Assembly (NCBI GenBank): GCA_013203955.1
Contig: JABMOY010000053.1
Span: 1 to 61,742 of the forward strand
Reading direction: 5' to 3'
Source: Rhodospirillales bacterium
GTDB lineage: Bacteria > Pseudomonadota > Alphaproteobacteria > Rhodospirillales > Casp-alpha2
DNA: 61,742 nt
Below, in pieces: positions 24,825 to 34,329 of this stretch. Position 1 is the stretch's first letter; each line of letters opens with the position of its first letter. The translations under genes and the position numbers were made by a program. The notes under the pieces were generated by a model. That model ran no database searches. It had not been told where the DNA came from and was given only the letters and a program-made list of their open reading frames with translations.

Positions 24825-24885
24825 GTGATCCTCAATTGGCTTAAAGGCGGTTTTAAGTCTCGCCTATAATTCGCCTAAAGTTCTC

Positions 24886-27417
24886 TTATAATTCTCTGGA
24901 GATTTCCTCGACCTCGAAGCATTCGACTCGGTCGCCTTGCTGGATGTCTTGGTAGTTGGCGAATGCCATGCCGCATTCCGTGCCTTCCTTGACTTCCTTG
25001 GCGTCGTCCTTGAACCGTTTCAATTGGCTGAGCTCGCCTTCGTGGATGACCACATCGTCCCGGATCAGGCGGACTTTGGCGCCGCGCTTAACCATGCCTT
25101 CGGTGACCATGCAGCCTGCAATCTTGCCGACTTTGGATACGCTGAACACTTCGCGAATTTCGGCGTAACCCAAAATGTTTTCCTTCAAGGTCGGCGACAG
25201 CATCCCCGAAAGCGCCTGCTTCAAGTCATCGATCAGGTTGTAGATGATCGAATAATACCGGATTTCGATATTGTCCTGGTGCGCCATAACCCGAGCCTGG
25301 GGGTTGGGCCGAACATTAAAGCCAATCACCAGGGCGCCCGAGGCCTTGGCTAGGGTGACATCGGATTCGTTGATGCCGCCGACGGCTGCGTGCAGGGCAT
25401 GCACCTTGACCTCATCGGTCGCCATGTTATCCAGGGCGCCCATGATTGCTTCGACGGAGCCGTGAACATCGGCCTTGATGACCACCGGCAGCAATTGCAG
25501 CTCACTGGTTTCGTTGATCTTTTCAAACATTTGCTCAAGCGTACCGCGGGCCCCGGCGGCGGCCTTCTGATCGCGGGTGCGGCCTTGGCGAAACTCGACG
25601 ACTTCGCGGGCGCGGCCTTCGCTTTCAACAACGGCAACTTCGTCGCCGGCGGCGGGCGTTCCATTTAGGCCGAGGATTTCCACAGGCACCGCGGGGCCGG
25701 CTTCTTCCAGGGTCTCGCCGTGGGCGTCGACCAGGGCGCGAATGCGGCCCCATTCCGCCCCGGCAACGAAGATGTCGCCGACCTTTAGCGTGCCGCGCTG
25801 CACCAAAACGGTGGCAACTGATCCGCGCCCTTGTTCCATTTTAGCTTCGATAATGACACCTTCCGCCGGACGGTGAGGATTGGCCTTAAGGTCCAGAAGC
25901 TCTGCTTGTAGCAGGATCGCTTCTTCCAGTTTGTCGAGGTTGGTTTTTTCAGTGGCCGAGACTTCGATCGACAAAATTTCGCCGCCCATGTCTTCGACCA
26001 CCAAGTCATGCTGCAGAAGTTCGGTGCGCACCTTGCTGGCATCGGCGCCGGGTTTGTCGATCTTATTGATGGCGACGATAATCGGCGCGCCGGCGGCCTT
26101 GGCATGGTGGATGGCCTCAATCGTTTGCGGCATGACCCCGTCATCGGCGGCGACGCAAAGCACGACGATATCGGTGACGCTGGCGCCCCTCGCCCGCATA
26201 TCGGTAAAGGCGGCGTGGCCCGGGGTGTCGATGAAGGAAATCTTGGCGCCCGACGGCATGGTCACCTGATAGGCGCCGATGTGTTGGGTGATGCCACCCG
26301 ATTCGTGGGCGGCGACATCGGTTTCCCGCAGCGCGTCCAGAAGCGACGTCTTGCCGTGATCGACATGCCCCATAACCGTCACCACCGGGGCCCTGGCAAC
26401 CAGAGTGTCCTCGGAATCTTCTTCCCCCTTAAGCCCCAACTCAACGTCGGCGGCAGACACCCGTCTCAATTTATGGCCGAATTCGGCAACCACCAGCTCC
26501 GCCGTGTCGGCATCGATGGTTTGGGTGATGGTTGCCATGACGCCCATGCCCATCAGCGACTTGATGACATCGCCTGCTCTTTCGGCCATGCGGTTGGACA
26601 GTTCTTGAATGGTGATGTTTTCCGGGATAACGACTTCGCGCACGACTTTCTGGCCTTCGGACAGGAGCTGCTGCTGCTGCTGCTTTTCCTTTTCACGCGC
26701 CCGCTTGATGGAGGCCAGGCTGCGGGTACGCTCTTCGGTATCACCGAGCGCTTCGGCAATGGTCAGCTTGCCTTCGCGACGGCGGCGGGGTTCGCCCCGA
26801 CGGCCCGGCGACGGGCGTTTGACGACTTCTCGCCCGAGCCCCCGCTTGATGCGGCTTTTCTGATCTTCATCCCCTTCTTCCAGGGCTTCCAATTTGGCGG
26901 CGGCGGCGGAAGCGGCGGCTTTCGCCTGTTCCTCGCGGCGGTGTTCTTCTTCATCGGAAAGGCGCAGGGCTTCTTTTTTCTCGGAAAAAGCTTTTTCTCC
27001 AGACGCTTCAGCATCCACGGGCTCTTGAAAAGCGGCGGCTTTTTCGGCCGCTGTGCCTTCGGAAGTCTGGGCGTCTTCGAGGGCGCGGGCGCGGGCGGCT
27101 TTTTCTTCAACCGTCAAATTCGCGGCACTGCTTGCCGGGGCCGCTTTTGCTGCGGCTTCGCTGACGTCCGGCTCGGCTTCTGCAAAAACTTCGGCGCCGT
27201 CTGCTTGAGCCTCTTCGACGGTTATCTCAGTCATATGGCCGCCGGCATCCGGGGCAAATGTGCGTTTTTTGCGGACCTCGACCTTAACCATTTTCGAGCG
27301 GCCGTGCGAAAAGCTCTGGCGGACCTGTCCGGTCTCCACCGTCTTTTTAAGCTCAAGCTTGCCGGGCCGGGAAAGGCCTAGCTTCTTGTCTTTTTTCTGC
27401 TCTTTTGTTTCGGCCAT
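24886..27417 (-). CDS. infB: Translation initiation factor IF-2
   Basis: GTPase that brings initiator tRNA to the 30S subunit. 843 residues. A long charged, low-complexity N-terminal region (~1-260, rich in Ala, Glu and Lys with [13 protein letters not shown]) is followed by the IF2N domain ([27 protein letters not shown]), G1 GHVDHGKTS (~350), DTPGHAAF and NKIDKPGAD, then domains II-IV ending in [10 protein letters not shown]. An N-terminal [20 protein letters not shown] segment is characteristic of alphaproteobacterial IF-2. It follows nusA directly, without the usual ylxR gene between them. Confidence 0.97.
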   Translation of the reverse strand: MAETKEQKKDKKLGLSRPGKLELKKTVETGQVRQSFSHGRSKMVKVEVRKKRTFAPDAGGHMTEITVEEAQADGAEVFAEAEPDVSEAAAKAAPASSAANLTVEEKAARARALEDAQTSEGTAAEKAAAFQEPVDAEASGEKAFSEKKEALRLSDEEEHRREEQAKAAASAAAAKLEALEEGDEDQKSRIKRGLGREVVKRPSPGRRGEPRRRREGKLTIAEALGDTEERTRSLASIKRAREKEKQQQQQLLSEGQKVVREVVIPENITIQELSNRMAERAGDVIKSLMGMGVMATITQTIDADTAELVVAEFGHKLRRVSAADVELGLKGEEDSEDTLVARAPVVTVMGHVDHGKTSLLDALRETDVAAHESGGITQHIGAYQVTMPSGAKISFIDTPGHAAFTDMRARGASVTDIVVLCVAADDGVMPQTIEAIHHAKAAGAPIIVAINKIDKPGADASKVRTELLQHDLVVEDMGGEILSIEVSATEKTNLDKLEEAILLQAELLDLKANPHRPAEGVIIEAKMEQGRGSVATVLVQRGTLKVGDIFVAGAEWGRIRALVDAHGETLEEAGPAVPVEILGLNGTPAAGDEVAVVESEGRAREVVEFRQGRTRDQKAAAGARGTLEQMFEKINETSELQLLPVVIKADVHGSVEAIMGALDNMATDEVKVHALHAAVGGINESDVTLAKASGALVIGFNVRPNPQARVMAHQDNIEIRYYSIIYNLIDDLKQALSGMLSPTLKENILGYAEIREVFSVSKVGKIAGCMVTEGMVKRGAKVRLIRDDVVIHEGELSQLKRFKDDAKEVKEGTECGMAFANYQDIQQGDRVECFEVEEISREL

Positions 27418-27486
27418 ATAACTAACGGTCCAATCTCTGGGCTTTGGCGGCTATCCGTACCAGTCTTTCCAACAGGGGTAAACTCC

Positions 27487-29100
27487 TCAGCCGCCCAAGG
27501 GTTTATCCCCCGGCGCATCTTTGACTTCGGCCCCGGCTTCAGCCCCGACCCCTTCTTCGCCGGTTTCCGCCGCATCTTCTTCGAACCAGTGAGCACGGGC
27601 GGCCATGATGATTTCGTTGGCCTTACCTTCCAGCAGGGTTCCGGCTGGCGCGAACTCCATCAACTCGTCGGCGGCCAAATCGGCCAGATCGTCCCGCGTT
27701 TTGATATCATTTTCGCCAAGCGCCACCAACAGTTCCGGGGTAACGCCTTCGACTTCAGCCAAATCGTCGGTGACTTTCAGTTCCTTGCGGCGGCGTGCCA
27801 GTTCTTCGTCTTTTTCCGCCAAGTAGGCGCGGGCCCTTTCGCGAAGCTCCGATGAAATTTCCTCATCGAACCCTTCAATTTCGTACAGGTCTTCTACCGG
27901 CACGAAGGCGACTTCCTCAACGCTGGAAAATCCTTCGGTAACCAGAAGATGGGCGATGACCTCATCGACGTCGAGGGCTTCCACGAACATCAGCGAGCGG
28001 GTTTTGAATTCCTCGGTGCGGCGATCGGATTCTTCGGCCTCGGTCAGGATGTCGATATCCCACCCGGAAAGCTGCGATGCCAGCCGCACGTTTTGTCCGC
28101 GACGGCCAATGGCAAGGCTGAGCTGTTCATCGGGGACCACCACTTCGATGCGGTTGGTTTCTTCGTCCAACACCACCTTGGAGACTTCCGCCGGGGCCAA
28201 GGCGTTGACGATAAAGGCGGCGGGGTCCGGCGACCATTGGATGATGTCAATTTTTTCGCCCTGCAATTCGCCGACCACGGCCTGCACGCGCGAGCCGCGC
28301 ATGCCGATGCATGGGCCGACCGGATCGATACTGGAATCATTGGACAGCACCGCGATCTTGGCGCGCGAACCCGGGTCCCGGGCGACGGCCTTGATTTCAA
28401 TGATACCGTCGTAAATTTCCGGTACTTCCTGGGCAAAAAGCTTGGCCATAAATTGGGGATGCGTGCGCGACAAAAAGATTTGCGGTCCGCGCGCTTCTTC
28501 GCGCACGTCGACAATGTAGGCACGTACCCTGTCGCCGGTGTTGAAATGTTCGCGCGGAATCGACTCGTCCCGGCGCAGCATCGCTTCGGCGCGGCTCAGG
28601 TCGACGACCACGTTTCCATATTCAATCCGTTTAACCAAGCCATTAACGACCTCGCCGATACGGTGTTTGTATTCATCAAATTGGCGGGTGCGTTCGGCTT
28701 CGCGGACCTTTTGGACGATAACCTGTTTAGCCGTCTGGGCGGCGATCCGCCCGAAGTCGATCGGCGGCAAGGCATCCACCAAGTAATCGCCGGCTTCGGC
28801 GTCCTTTTCCTTTTTCTTCGCCGCCGCTTGATCAATTTGAGTGATTTCGTTTTCGATTTCTTCAGGCGTCTCGACGACTTCCACGTACCGGGCCAGACCG
28901 ATTTCACCCGTCGAGCGGTTAATGGTGGCGCGGATATCGTGTTCGTGCCCGTATTTTGACCGTCCCGCCTTCTGGATCGCCTGTTCCATGGCTTCCAGGA
29001 CCTCTTCGCGCTCGATTCCCTTGTCGCGGGCGACGGCTTCGGCCACTTCGATCAATTCAGGGCGCGTTTGGGAAGCGCCGGTATCCATATATTCGCTCAT
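27487..29100 (-). CDS. nusA: Transcription termination/antitermination protein NusA
   Basis: Binds RNA polymerase and nascent RNA. 537 residues: N-terminal polymerase-binding domain (~1-135), S1 domain (~140-205, [18 protein letters not shown]), two KH domains (~210-350, with [22 protein letters not shown] and [15 protein letters not shown]), and C-terminal helix-hairpin-helix repeats (~360-500) ending in a short acidic tail. Only 5 nt after rimP. Usual length and organisation for alphaproteobacteria. Confidence 0.96.
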   Translation of the reverse strand: MSEYMDTGASQTRPELIEVAEAVARDKGIEREEVLEAMEQAIQKAGRSKYGHEHDIRATINRSTGEIGLARYVEVVETPEEIENEITQIDQAAAKKKEKDAEAGDYLVDALPPIDFGRIAAQTAKQVIVQKVREAERTRQFDEYKHRIGEVVNGLVKRIEYGNVVVDLSRAEAMLRRDESIPREHFNTGDRVRAYIVDVREEARGPQIFLSRTHPQFMAKLFAQEVPEIYDGIIEIKAVARDPGSRAKIAVLSNDSSIDPVGPCIGMRGSRVQAVVGELQGEKIDIIQWSPDPAAFIVNALAPAEVSKVVLDEETNRIEVVVPDEQLSLAIGRRGQNVRLASQLSGWDIDILTEAEESDRRTEEFKTRSLMFVEALDVDEVIAHLLVTEGFSSVEEVAFVPVEDLYEIEGFDEEISSELRERARAYLAEKDEELARRRKELKVTDDLAEVEGVTPELLVALGENDIKTRDDLADLAADELMEFAPAGTLLEGKANEIIMAARAHWFEEDAAETGEEGVGAEAGAEVKDAPGDKPLGG

Positions 29101-29105
29101 TGTCT

Positions 29106-29588
29106 CTATTTCCCCTCCGCTGCCGCGATCAGATCGTCGGTCAGGAGTAATTTCGCCCGGTGAATTTCCGGGTGCGGTAATTTCATTTCTTGGCCGTCTA
29201 CGAGAATACTAACGCTATCGCCGTCAACGCCCAGCAATCGCCCCTTAAAGCGCCGTCGCCCATCAAGGGGGCGGCTGGTTTCGATCTTCGCCTCGAATCC
29301 TTGAAACCTTTCGAAATCGCGGAGCCTGACCAGGGGGCGGTCGAGCCCCGGCGATGAAACCTCCAGCGTATAGGGGCCCTTGAACGGGTCCTCGACATCA
29401 AGCAGCGCCGAAATGGCCCGGCTGACCGTGGCGCAATCGTCCACCGTCATTCCTTGGCCGTCTGAGTGTTCCACCATGACCTGCATCAAATGCTTTTCCT
29501 TGCCGGAAATCTGAACGCGGACGATGTCGAAGCCCAGGTCGCCGATTGACGGCTCGATCAGGTGCTGAACGCGATTGGACAATTCCAT
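29106..29588 (-). CDS. rimP: Ribosome maturation factor RimP
   Basis: 30S assembly factor. 160 residues: RVQHLIEPSIGDLGFDIVRVQ (~6-26), the segment MTVDDCATVSRAISALLDVEDPFKGPYTLEVSSPGLDRPL (~45-85), and a C-terminal Sm-like domain with GRRRFKGRLLGVDGDSVSI. It is the first gene of the rimP-nusA-infB-rbfA-truB-rpsO run and is preceded by a leader carrying a terminator. Confidence 0.95.
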   Translation of the reverse strand: MELSNRVQHLIEPSIGDLGFDIVRVQISGKEKHLMQVMVEHSDGQGMTVDDCATVSRAISALLDVEDPFKGPYTLEVSSPGLDRPLVRLRDFERFQGFEAKIETSRPLDGRRRFKGRLLGVDGDSVSILVDGQEMKLPHPEIHRAKLLLTDDLIAAAEGK

Positions 29589-29630
29589 CGAAGCAAGCCC
29601 CGACTAAACACCTTTAAATAAATGAAGGCG

Positions 29631-29665
29631 GGTAAATAAAACAAAAGGCGGGCCACCGGCCCACC
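29631..29665 (-). terminator. Intrinsic terminator inside the rimP-nusA leader (possible attenuator)
   Basis: Minus-strand stem GGTGGGCC/GGCCCGCC (29665-29658 with 29654-29647, one G-U wobble, 3-nt loop) followed by TTTTGTTTTATTT. It lies 43 nt before the rimP ATG and about 50-85 nt downstream of the predicted start of transcription, so it would terminate leader transcripts rather than trmB alone. Confidence 0.7.
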
Positions 29666-29698
29666 CATCAATCCCACCAACCTTTTCGGACTTAACGA

Positions 29699-29720
29699 GT
29701 ACGTTCGCCTAAGAACGTAC
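29699..29720. promoter_or_regulatory. Perfect palindrome at the predicted +1 of the rimP operon
   Basis: GTACGTTC-N6-GAACGTAC, 8-bp arms without mismatch, immediately downstream of the -10. It could be a repressor operator on DNA or a 5' hairpin in the leader RNA. It is not the alphaproteobacterial LexA box, which is a direct repeat of GTTC with 7-nt spacing. Confidence 0.6.
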
Positions 29721-29724
29721 GCGC

Positions 29725-29753
29725 TGTATATACCGCCAATCCCCCGATATCAA
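29725..29753 (-). promoter_or_regulatory. Sigma70-type promoter of the rimP-nusA-infB operon
   Basis: -35 TTGATA (29753-29748), 17-bp spacer, -10 TATACA (29730-29725). Both hexamers differ from consensus at one position or two. The predicted start near 29718 gives a 130-nt leader. Confidence 0.62.
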
Positions 29754-29780
29754 TGGTTTTTGGTGTTTTTCCCCAGCTTT

Positions 29781-30518
29781 TTAGCATGTGTTTTCCCGAT
29801 CCCTTTCTTGGTCTCTGGGATTCCTTAAAAACCGCAGATATACCGGTTTGCGGCCCTGTTCCTTGGCCTTTGCCTCGTAGCGCGTTTCCACCCAATCCGG
29901 CGGCGGCTCGGTCCAGTCGCGCTTCGATCGCGCCTGCCATGACAGGTCCGCATGGCGGGTCATGAGTTCCAAAACGCCGGAAATGTAGTCCATGTGGTCG
30001 CTGGCCACCAAAAGCTCGGCGCCGTCCGCCATGGTCCGGGCCAGCATCTTTAACGTCGCATCGGATATAAAACGCCGGCGTTGATGGCGCTTTTTTGGCC
30101 ATGGGTCCGAATACAACACATAGACCTTGCCGATCCCGGCTTCCGGAAGGCAAGGAAGAAGCTCCCTGGCGTCGTCGTCGAATATACGAATATTGGTCAG
30201 GCCGTCTTCTTCGATAAGAGCGAGCAGGCTGGCAACGCCGTTGATGAAGGGCTCGCAGCCGATAAAGCCGGCATCAGGGTAAATTTGAGCCTGGGCGGCC
30301 AGGTGTTCGCCGGCCCCGAAGCCGACTTCCAGGCGAATGCCGGAAACGGGGCCTGGAAACAACCCGGCAAGGTCGAGGCTGGCGCCTTCAGGCGCCGGTT
30401 CCAACCGCAGGCGGGGAAGCAGATTGTCGACAAGGGCTTGGCGGCGGGGACGCAGCTTATGGCCGCGCCGCCGACCATACCAGCGGAGCCTCTCTTGCGG
30501 ATTTTTTTCGATGCTCAA
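29781..30518 (-). CDS. trmB: tRNA (guanine-N7-)-methyltransferase
   Basis: Methylates G46 of tRNAs using SAM. 245 residues, TTG start. Family features are YGRRRGHKLRPRRQALVDNLLPRL (~14-37), LEVGFGAGEHL (SAM loop, ~63-73), FIGCEPFINGVASLL, and the signature YVLYSDPWPKKRHQRRRFI (~132-150). The tail GRKPVYLRFLRNP is typical. Downstream of the XRE regulator by 49 bp; metK, which commonly separates them in alphaproteobacteria, is absent. Confidence 0.95.
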   Translation of the reverse strand: MSIEKNPQERLRWYGRRRGHKLRPRRQALVDNLLPRLRLEPAPEGASLDLAGLFPGPVSGIRLEVGFGAGEHLAAQAQIYPDAGFIGCEPFINGVASLLALIEEDGLTNIRIFDDDARELLPCLPEAGIGKVYVLYSDPWPKKRHQRRRFISDATLKMLARTMADGAELLVASDHMDYISGVLELMTRHADLSWQARSKRDWTEPPPDWVETRYEAKAKEQGRKPVYLRFLRNPRDQERDRENTC

Positions 30519-30567
30519 CAGGCCCCCAAAGAAGTAGCAGGGGAGGAGTCGGCGGGAGGCAAGAGCC

Positions 30568-31056
30568 TTATTCGCCGGTCTGCGCGTTGGCCAGCGATTT
30601 TGTCAGCTCAAACAACCGTTTCCTGACCCTGGGGTCGGCGATGCGGTAATAGGCGCGAACCAATTCCAAGGTCTCGCGCCGGGCCAGGGGGTCGGGCTCC
30701 ATTGTTTTCTGGTCGCGTTCGCGCAACCCTCGAGCGACCTGCCCTTCCGTGGTTTTTAGGCCGGCGGGTAGATCTTCGAAGAAAAACGAGATTTCAACGT
30801 CCAAAATACGGCTGAGCTGAAACAGCCTGGAGGCGCCGATCCGATTGGCGCCGCGTTCATATTTCTGAATCTGTTGAAAGGTCAAGCCGACGGCATCGCC
30901 CAGCTTTTCCTGGCTAAGGCCAAGAAGCGTACGGCGCAGCCGAACCCGGCTGCCGACATGGATATCAACAGGATTAGGAACGCCCGGGGGAAGCCGTTTT
31001 TTCTTCATTCGGCGGGAGCGGGCGTCAACAGAGCGTGGGGAGGTAAGTTTTTTCAT
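30568..31056 (-). CDS. XRE-family helix-turn-helix regulator
   Basis: 162 residues from the ATG at 31056, preceded by CGGATAAT. The domain NPVDIHVGSRVRLRRTLLGLSQEKLG...GLTFQQIQKYERGANRIGASRLFQLSRIL is a standard HTH_3 and near-identical in style to the regulator found between lnt and metK across alphaproteobacteria. The C-terminal ~70 residues (LELVRAYYRIADPRVRKRLFELTKSL) form a helical tail. The frame is open further up to an ATG at 31137, which would add a C-x2-C-x7-C-x2-C segment. A later ATG at 31008 is also possible. Target genes are unknown. Confidence 0.9.
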   Translation of the reverse strand: MKKLTSPRSVDARSRRMKKKRLPPGVPNPVDIHVGSRVRLRRTLLGLSQEKLGDAVGLTFQQIQKYERGANRIGASRLFQLSRILDVEISFFFEDLPAGLKTTEGQVARGLRERDQKTMEPDPLARRETLELVRAYYRIADPRVRKRLFELTKSLANAQTGE

Positions 31057-31148
31057 ATTATCCGTTTTTTGTTTTAGATCATTGCCACAATAGGTACATA
31101 TTTTTCTTAAGAAAGCATCGCACATTATGCAACGCATTACTTTATGAT

Positions 31149-31177
31149 AATATATATGTGCACACTATTGTATGCAA
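31149..31177 (-). promoter_or_regulatory. Promoter of the XRE regulator gene
   Basis: -35 TTGCAT (31177-31172), 17-bp spacer, -10 TATATT (31154-31149), minus strand. Predicted start of transcription near 31142, only about 5 nt before an in-frame ATG at 31137 and about 86 nt before the preferred ATG at 31056. Confidence 0.5.
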
Positions 31178-31216
31178 GCAAAAATGGCAGCGACGGCTAA
31201 ATTTCCCCCTTCCCGT

Positions 31217-32848
31217 TTAGGATCCGGGCTTCCCCATTGTTGCTTGTGGTAGCACCAATCCCATCACCAACGCCATGACCAGGATCAAGGCGGTCATCCA
31301 ATTTCCAAACCGGGCAAAAAGGGTTAGCCCTTCCAGGGCCTCGGGTAACGGGCTGTCGATGATGCCGGCTTGGCCGAGGCCGAGGCGCTTGACGATCCGG
31401 CCATAAGGATCGATGACCCCGGAAATGCCGGTATTGGCGACGCGGACGAGGGGCAGGCCCTCCTCGACGGCGCGCAGGCGCGAAGCGGCGAAATGCTGAT
31501 AAGGCCCCGACGATTGCCCGAACCAGGCATCGTTGGTGAGGTTCAAAAGCCAATTCGGGCGGTTTCGAGAATCGACAACCCGGCCGGGGAAAATAACTTC
31601 GTAACAAATCAGCGGCGAAAACGCGGGCAAGCCGTCCAGGGCAAGGGTGCGCAAATCCGGTCCGGGGGAAATATCCCGGCGGTTTTTCACCAAACTGGCG
31701 AATAGGCTTTTTGACAGGAAGCCACGAAACGGAATGTATTCGCCGAACGGCACCAGATGAGATTTGTCATAGACGGCCTTAATCCGGCCTTGGGGATCGA
31801 CCACGTGAAGGCTGTTCCACACCTTCCTCGGCCCCGCGCCCCCGGAATTCTGGCGAAGCGAGCCGACAATGATCAGGCCGTCCTTGGGCGCCGCCGCACC
31901 TAAGGCCGCCAACAACCCGGGAGTTTCGGCAACGTCATAGGGCACTGACGTCTCGGCCCAAATAACATGCGTCGGCGGCAAGCCGGCGTTCACCGGCTCC
32001 AGGCTCATCTTTATTTGTTTTTGCACGTGGGCCCGCCGTAGATCCGGACGCCACTTGAGATGTTGCGGAATATTCGGCTGCACCAGACGAAGCCGGACCC
32101 CGGCCGCCGTTTCATTGCCTGCCCCGGCCAAGCGCACCATGCCGCCGGCCCCAACAAGGGCAAGAACGCCAAAGGCCAAAACGACGGGCAAGACAAGACC
32201 GCGACCGCCGCCGTTTGCCGCCAGCACTGCTGGCGACGCTGCGGCTGCCACGGTCAACAGGCTCAACCCATAGACCCCGGTGAGCGCGGTGACTTGTATC
32301 ATCGCGTCCAATGCTACCCACACCGTGCCCATCAAGTTCCACGGGAAGCCGGTGAACGCCCAGCCCCTGATCCATTCCAAACAGGTCCACAAGGCGGCGA
32401 AGACGAGGATGCGGCCACCGGGGGAAAGTGATCTCTTGGCGAAGACCCAGCGGCTTAAGCCTGCGGCAACGGCAGGGAAAAACGCCACTGCCATGGCCAT
32501 ACCGGCAACAGCAATTGGCGCCATCCAACCATAACGCGGCGCATCGACGGTGAAAGCGAAGCCGATCCACGATAACCCCGCCGCCGCATGACCGAAACCG
32601 AACCACCAGCCGCCGACGAAGGCCTTGACCGGGCCGGCGCTTTCTTCGATCAACCACAACAAACAAACGAAGGCCGGTATCAGCAAAGGCAACAGGTAAA
32701 GCGGCGGCAACGCCAACGCCGCCAAGACGCCTAGGCCGCCCTGGACAGCCCAGAGCCGCCACCCCGAAAGCGCCGTCAGGCGGCCCTTTATGACAGCAAT
32801 GCGGGGAAACCCCGCCGCCGCAGACGCCGAAAGGCCCACTGGCGACAT
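31217..32848 (-). CDS. lnt: Apolipoprotein N-acyltransferase
   Basis: Inner-membrane enzyme adding the third acyl chain to lipoproteins. 543 residues. Several membrane segments occupy the first ~240 residues, then the carbon-nitrogen hydrolase domain with the catalytic triad: Glu in VIWAETSVPYD, Lys in YDKSHLVPFGEYIPFRG and Cys in PLICYEVIFPG. A final membrane helix (WMTALILVMALVMGLVLP) closes the protein. The ATG shares one base with the corC stop (TGATG), so the two are coupled. Confidence 0.95.
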   Translation of the reverse strand: MSPVGLSASAAAGFPRIAVIKGRLTALSGWRLWAVQGGLGVLAALALPPLYLLPLLIPAFVCLLWLIEESAGPVKAFVGGWWFGFGHAAAGLSWIGFAFTVDAPRYGWMAPIAVAGMAMAVAFFPAVAAGLSRWVFAKRSLSPGGRILVFAALWTCLEWIRGWAFTGFPWNLMGTVWVALDAMIQVTALTGVYGLSLLTVAAAASPAVLAANGGGRGLVLPVVLAFGVLALVGAGGMVRLAGAGNETAAGVRLRLVQPNIPQHLKWRPDLRRAHVQKQIKMSLEPVNAGLPPTHVIWAETSVPYDVAETPGLLAALGAAAPKDGLIIVGSLRQNSGGAGPRKVWNSLHVVDPQGRIKAVYDKSHLVPFGEYIPFRGFLSKSLFASLVKNRRDISPGPDLRTLALDGLPAFSPLICYEVIFPGRVVDSRNRPNWLLNLTNDAWFGQSSGPYQHFAASRLRAVEEGLPLVRVANTGISGVIDPYGRIVKRLGLGQAGIIDSPLPEALEGLTLFARFGNWMTALILVMALVMGLVLPQATMGKPGS

Positions 32849-33783
32849 CAGCCGGTTTGTTCCCGCCGCCCGGAAGGCGCCGGGTTCAGCACGCGCAGGG
32901 ATTTGATATGGCGGGGATCGGCATCCAGGACCTCGAATTCAAGCCCCGACGGGTGGCGGATCAGCTCGCCCTGGATCGGCACCCGGCCTGCCAGGGTAAA
33001 GACAAGCCCGCCCAAGGTGTCGATGCCTTCGCGTTCTGCCCCCATGAACGGCGCGCCGAGCACTTCTTCCAAGGCCTCGACGGCAACGCGGGCATCGGCG
33101 GTGAAACTGCCGTCGGGATTTTGCATCAAACGGGGGTCATCGCCTTGGTCGTGTTCGTCTTCGATTTCACCGACGATTTCCTCGACTAGGTCTTCGATGG
33201 TGACGAGCCCGTCGACACCGCCGAATTCATCCACCACCAGCGCCATGTGCGAGCGCGAAGCGCGCATTTCCAACAACAGCTCCAACACCTGCATCGACGG
33301 CGAGACAAATAATATCCGGCGTTGAATCTTAGAAAGCGAGAAATCCTTGTCCTTGCCGCGCCAGGCCATGACATCCTTGATGTGAACCATGCCGATGGCG
33401 TCATCCAGGCCTTCGCCATAGACCGGAAGACGGGAGTGGCCTTCCCGGGTCAGAATATCAATAACGTCAGACAACGGGGTCGCGGCACTGACGGCGACGA
33501 TGTCGGCCAACGGCACCATGACATCGCGGATGGTGCGGCCGCGGAGCTCCAGGATGTTGGCTAGCAGGGCCCGCTCATCTTCGTCGATGGGAACTTCCGC
33601 ATCTTCGCGTTCCTCGATCAATTCTTCCAAAGTGTCGCGGGCCGACTCCTCGCCGTTGCCGGAACGGGCCAAGCCGCGCACCCAACCCAACAGGCCGTCC
33701 ACCAGGGACGGGGCGGTTTCGGCCCCACCCGGCGCACCCGACGCACCCGGCGGGGGCTTGCTACTTGAAGGGAGGTCGTTCAT
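32848..33783 (-). CDS. CorC/HlyC-family CBS-domain protein
   Basis: 311 residues, soluble form without the DUF21 membrane domain. Order: acidic N-terminal stretch (LEELIEEREDAEVPIDEDERALLANILEL), CBS pair (~85-210; TIRDVMVPLADIVAVSA and HSRLPVYGEGLDDAIGMVHIKDV), then the CorC_HlyC transporter-associated domain (~225-300; GSFTADARVAVEALEEVLG). Its conserved place between ybeY and lnt links it to envelope or Mg2+/Co2+ homeostasis. Biochemical function remains uncertain for the family. Confidence 0.92.
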   Translation of the reverse strand: MNDLPSSSKPPPGASGAPGGAETAPSLVDGLLGWVRGLARSGNGEESARDTLEELIEEREDAEVPIDEDERALLANILELRGRTIRDVMVPLADIVAVSAATPLSDVIDILTREGHSRLPVYGEGLDDAIGMVHIKDVMAWRGKDKDFSLSKIQRRILFVSPSMQVLELLLEMRASRSHMALVVDEFGGVDGLVTIEDLVEEIVGEIEDEHDQGDDPRLMQNPDGSFTADARVAVEALEEVLGAPFMGAEREGIDTLGGLVFTLAGRVPIQGELIRHPSGLEFEVLDADPRHIKSLRVLNPAPSGRREQTG

Positions 33784-33792
33784 CGGTTTGCA

Positions 33793-34329
33793 TCATCCCT
33801 GATCCTTGTCCTGATAGGGATTGGTGATGTTAAGGGTGGCCAGAATATCGGTTTCCAGGGATTCCATTTTTTCCGCTTCCGGGGCCGTCTGGTGATCAAA
33901 GCCCAGAAGATGAAGCATACCATGAACGACCAGATGGCATAAGTGGTCGCCCAGGGCCTTGCCCTGTTCCTCTGCTTCACGTGACACGGTTTCGAAAGCG
34001 ACAATGACATCCCCCAGCAGCACCGGTGCGCCGGGAGGTGCGTCACCGGGAGAGGAAGCAGGAAAGGAAAGAACGTTGGTCGGCTTGTCCTGGTCCCGGT
34101 AGTCCCGGTTGAGGTTTCTAACGAAGTCGTCATCGGCAAGGACGATGCTGACTTCGACGATATCCTGATCCTCATCCCGATTCCGGCCGACAGCCAGAAA
34201 AGCCGCTTCGGCCGCGGCCTGAGAAAGCGTCTCCGCATCCGCCAGCGTCTCCATCCAGTGTGAGCAGGGAACGGCAACATCTGATTCCAAGGCCGGCGGG
34301 GGGGATTTCACGGATGCAACTTTATTCAT
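33793..34329 (-). CDS. ybeY: Endoribonuclease YbeY
   Basis: Zinc endoribonuclease involved in 16S rRNA maturation and ribosome quality control. From the ATG at 34329 it has 178 residues. That start overlaps the phoH stop by 8 nt; a longer frame starting at 34431 would run deep into phoH. Diagnostic segments: VSIVLADDDFVRNLNRDYRDQDKPTNVLSFP, then LGDVIVAFETVSREA, and the metal motif H-x3-H-x5-H in HGMLHLLGFDH. Part of the phoH-ybeY-corC-lnt unit. Confidence 0.94.
   Translation of the reverse strand: MNKVASVKSPPPALESDVAVPCSHWMETLADAETLSQAAAEAAFLAVGRNRDEDQDIVEVSIVLADDDFVRNLNRDYRDQDKPTNVLSFPASSPGDAPPGAPVLLGDVIVAFETVSREAEEQGKALGDHLCHLVVHGMLHLLGFDHQTAPEAEKMESLETDILATLNITNPYQDKDQG

Noticed and set aside
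26008-27381. 457-codon plus-strand open frame
   Set aside because: Antisense to infB; Phe/Gly-rich product mirrors the Lys/Ala-rich IF-2 N-terminus.
29699-29720. LexA (SOS) box at the rimP palindrome
   Set aside because: Alphaproteobacterial LexA sites are direct repeats GTTC-N7-GTTC; this is an inverted repeat with 6-nt spacing.
33780-34280. Minus-strand open frame overlapping ybeY
   Set aside because: Different frame from the one carrying the YbeY H-x3-H-x5-H motif; low-complexity product.
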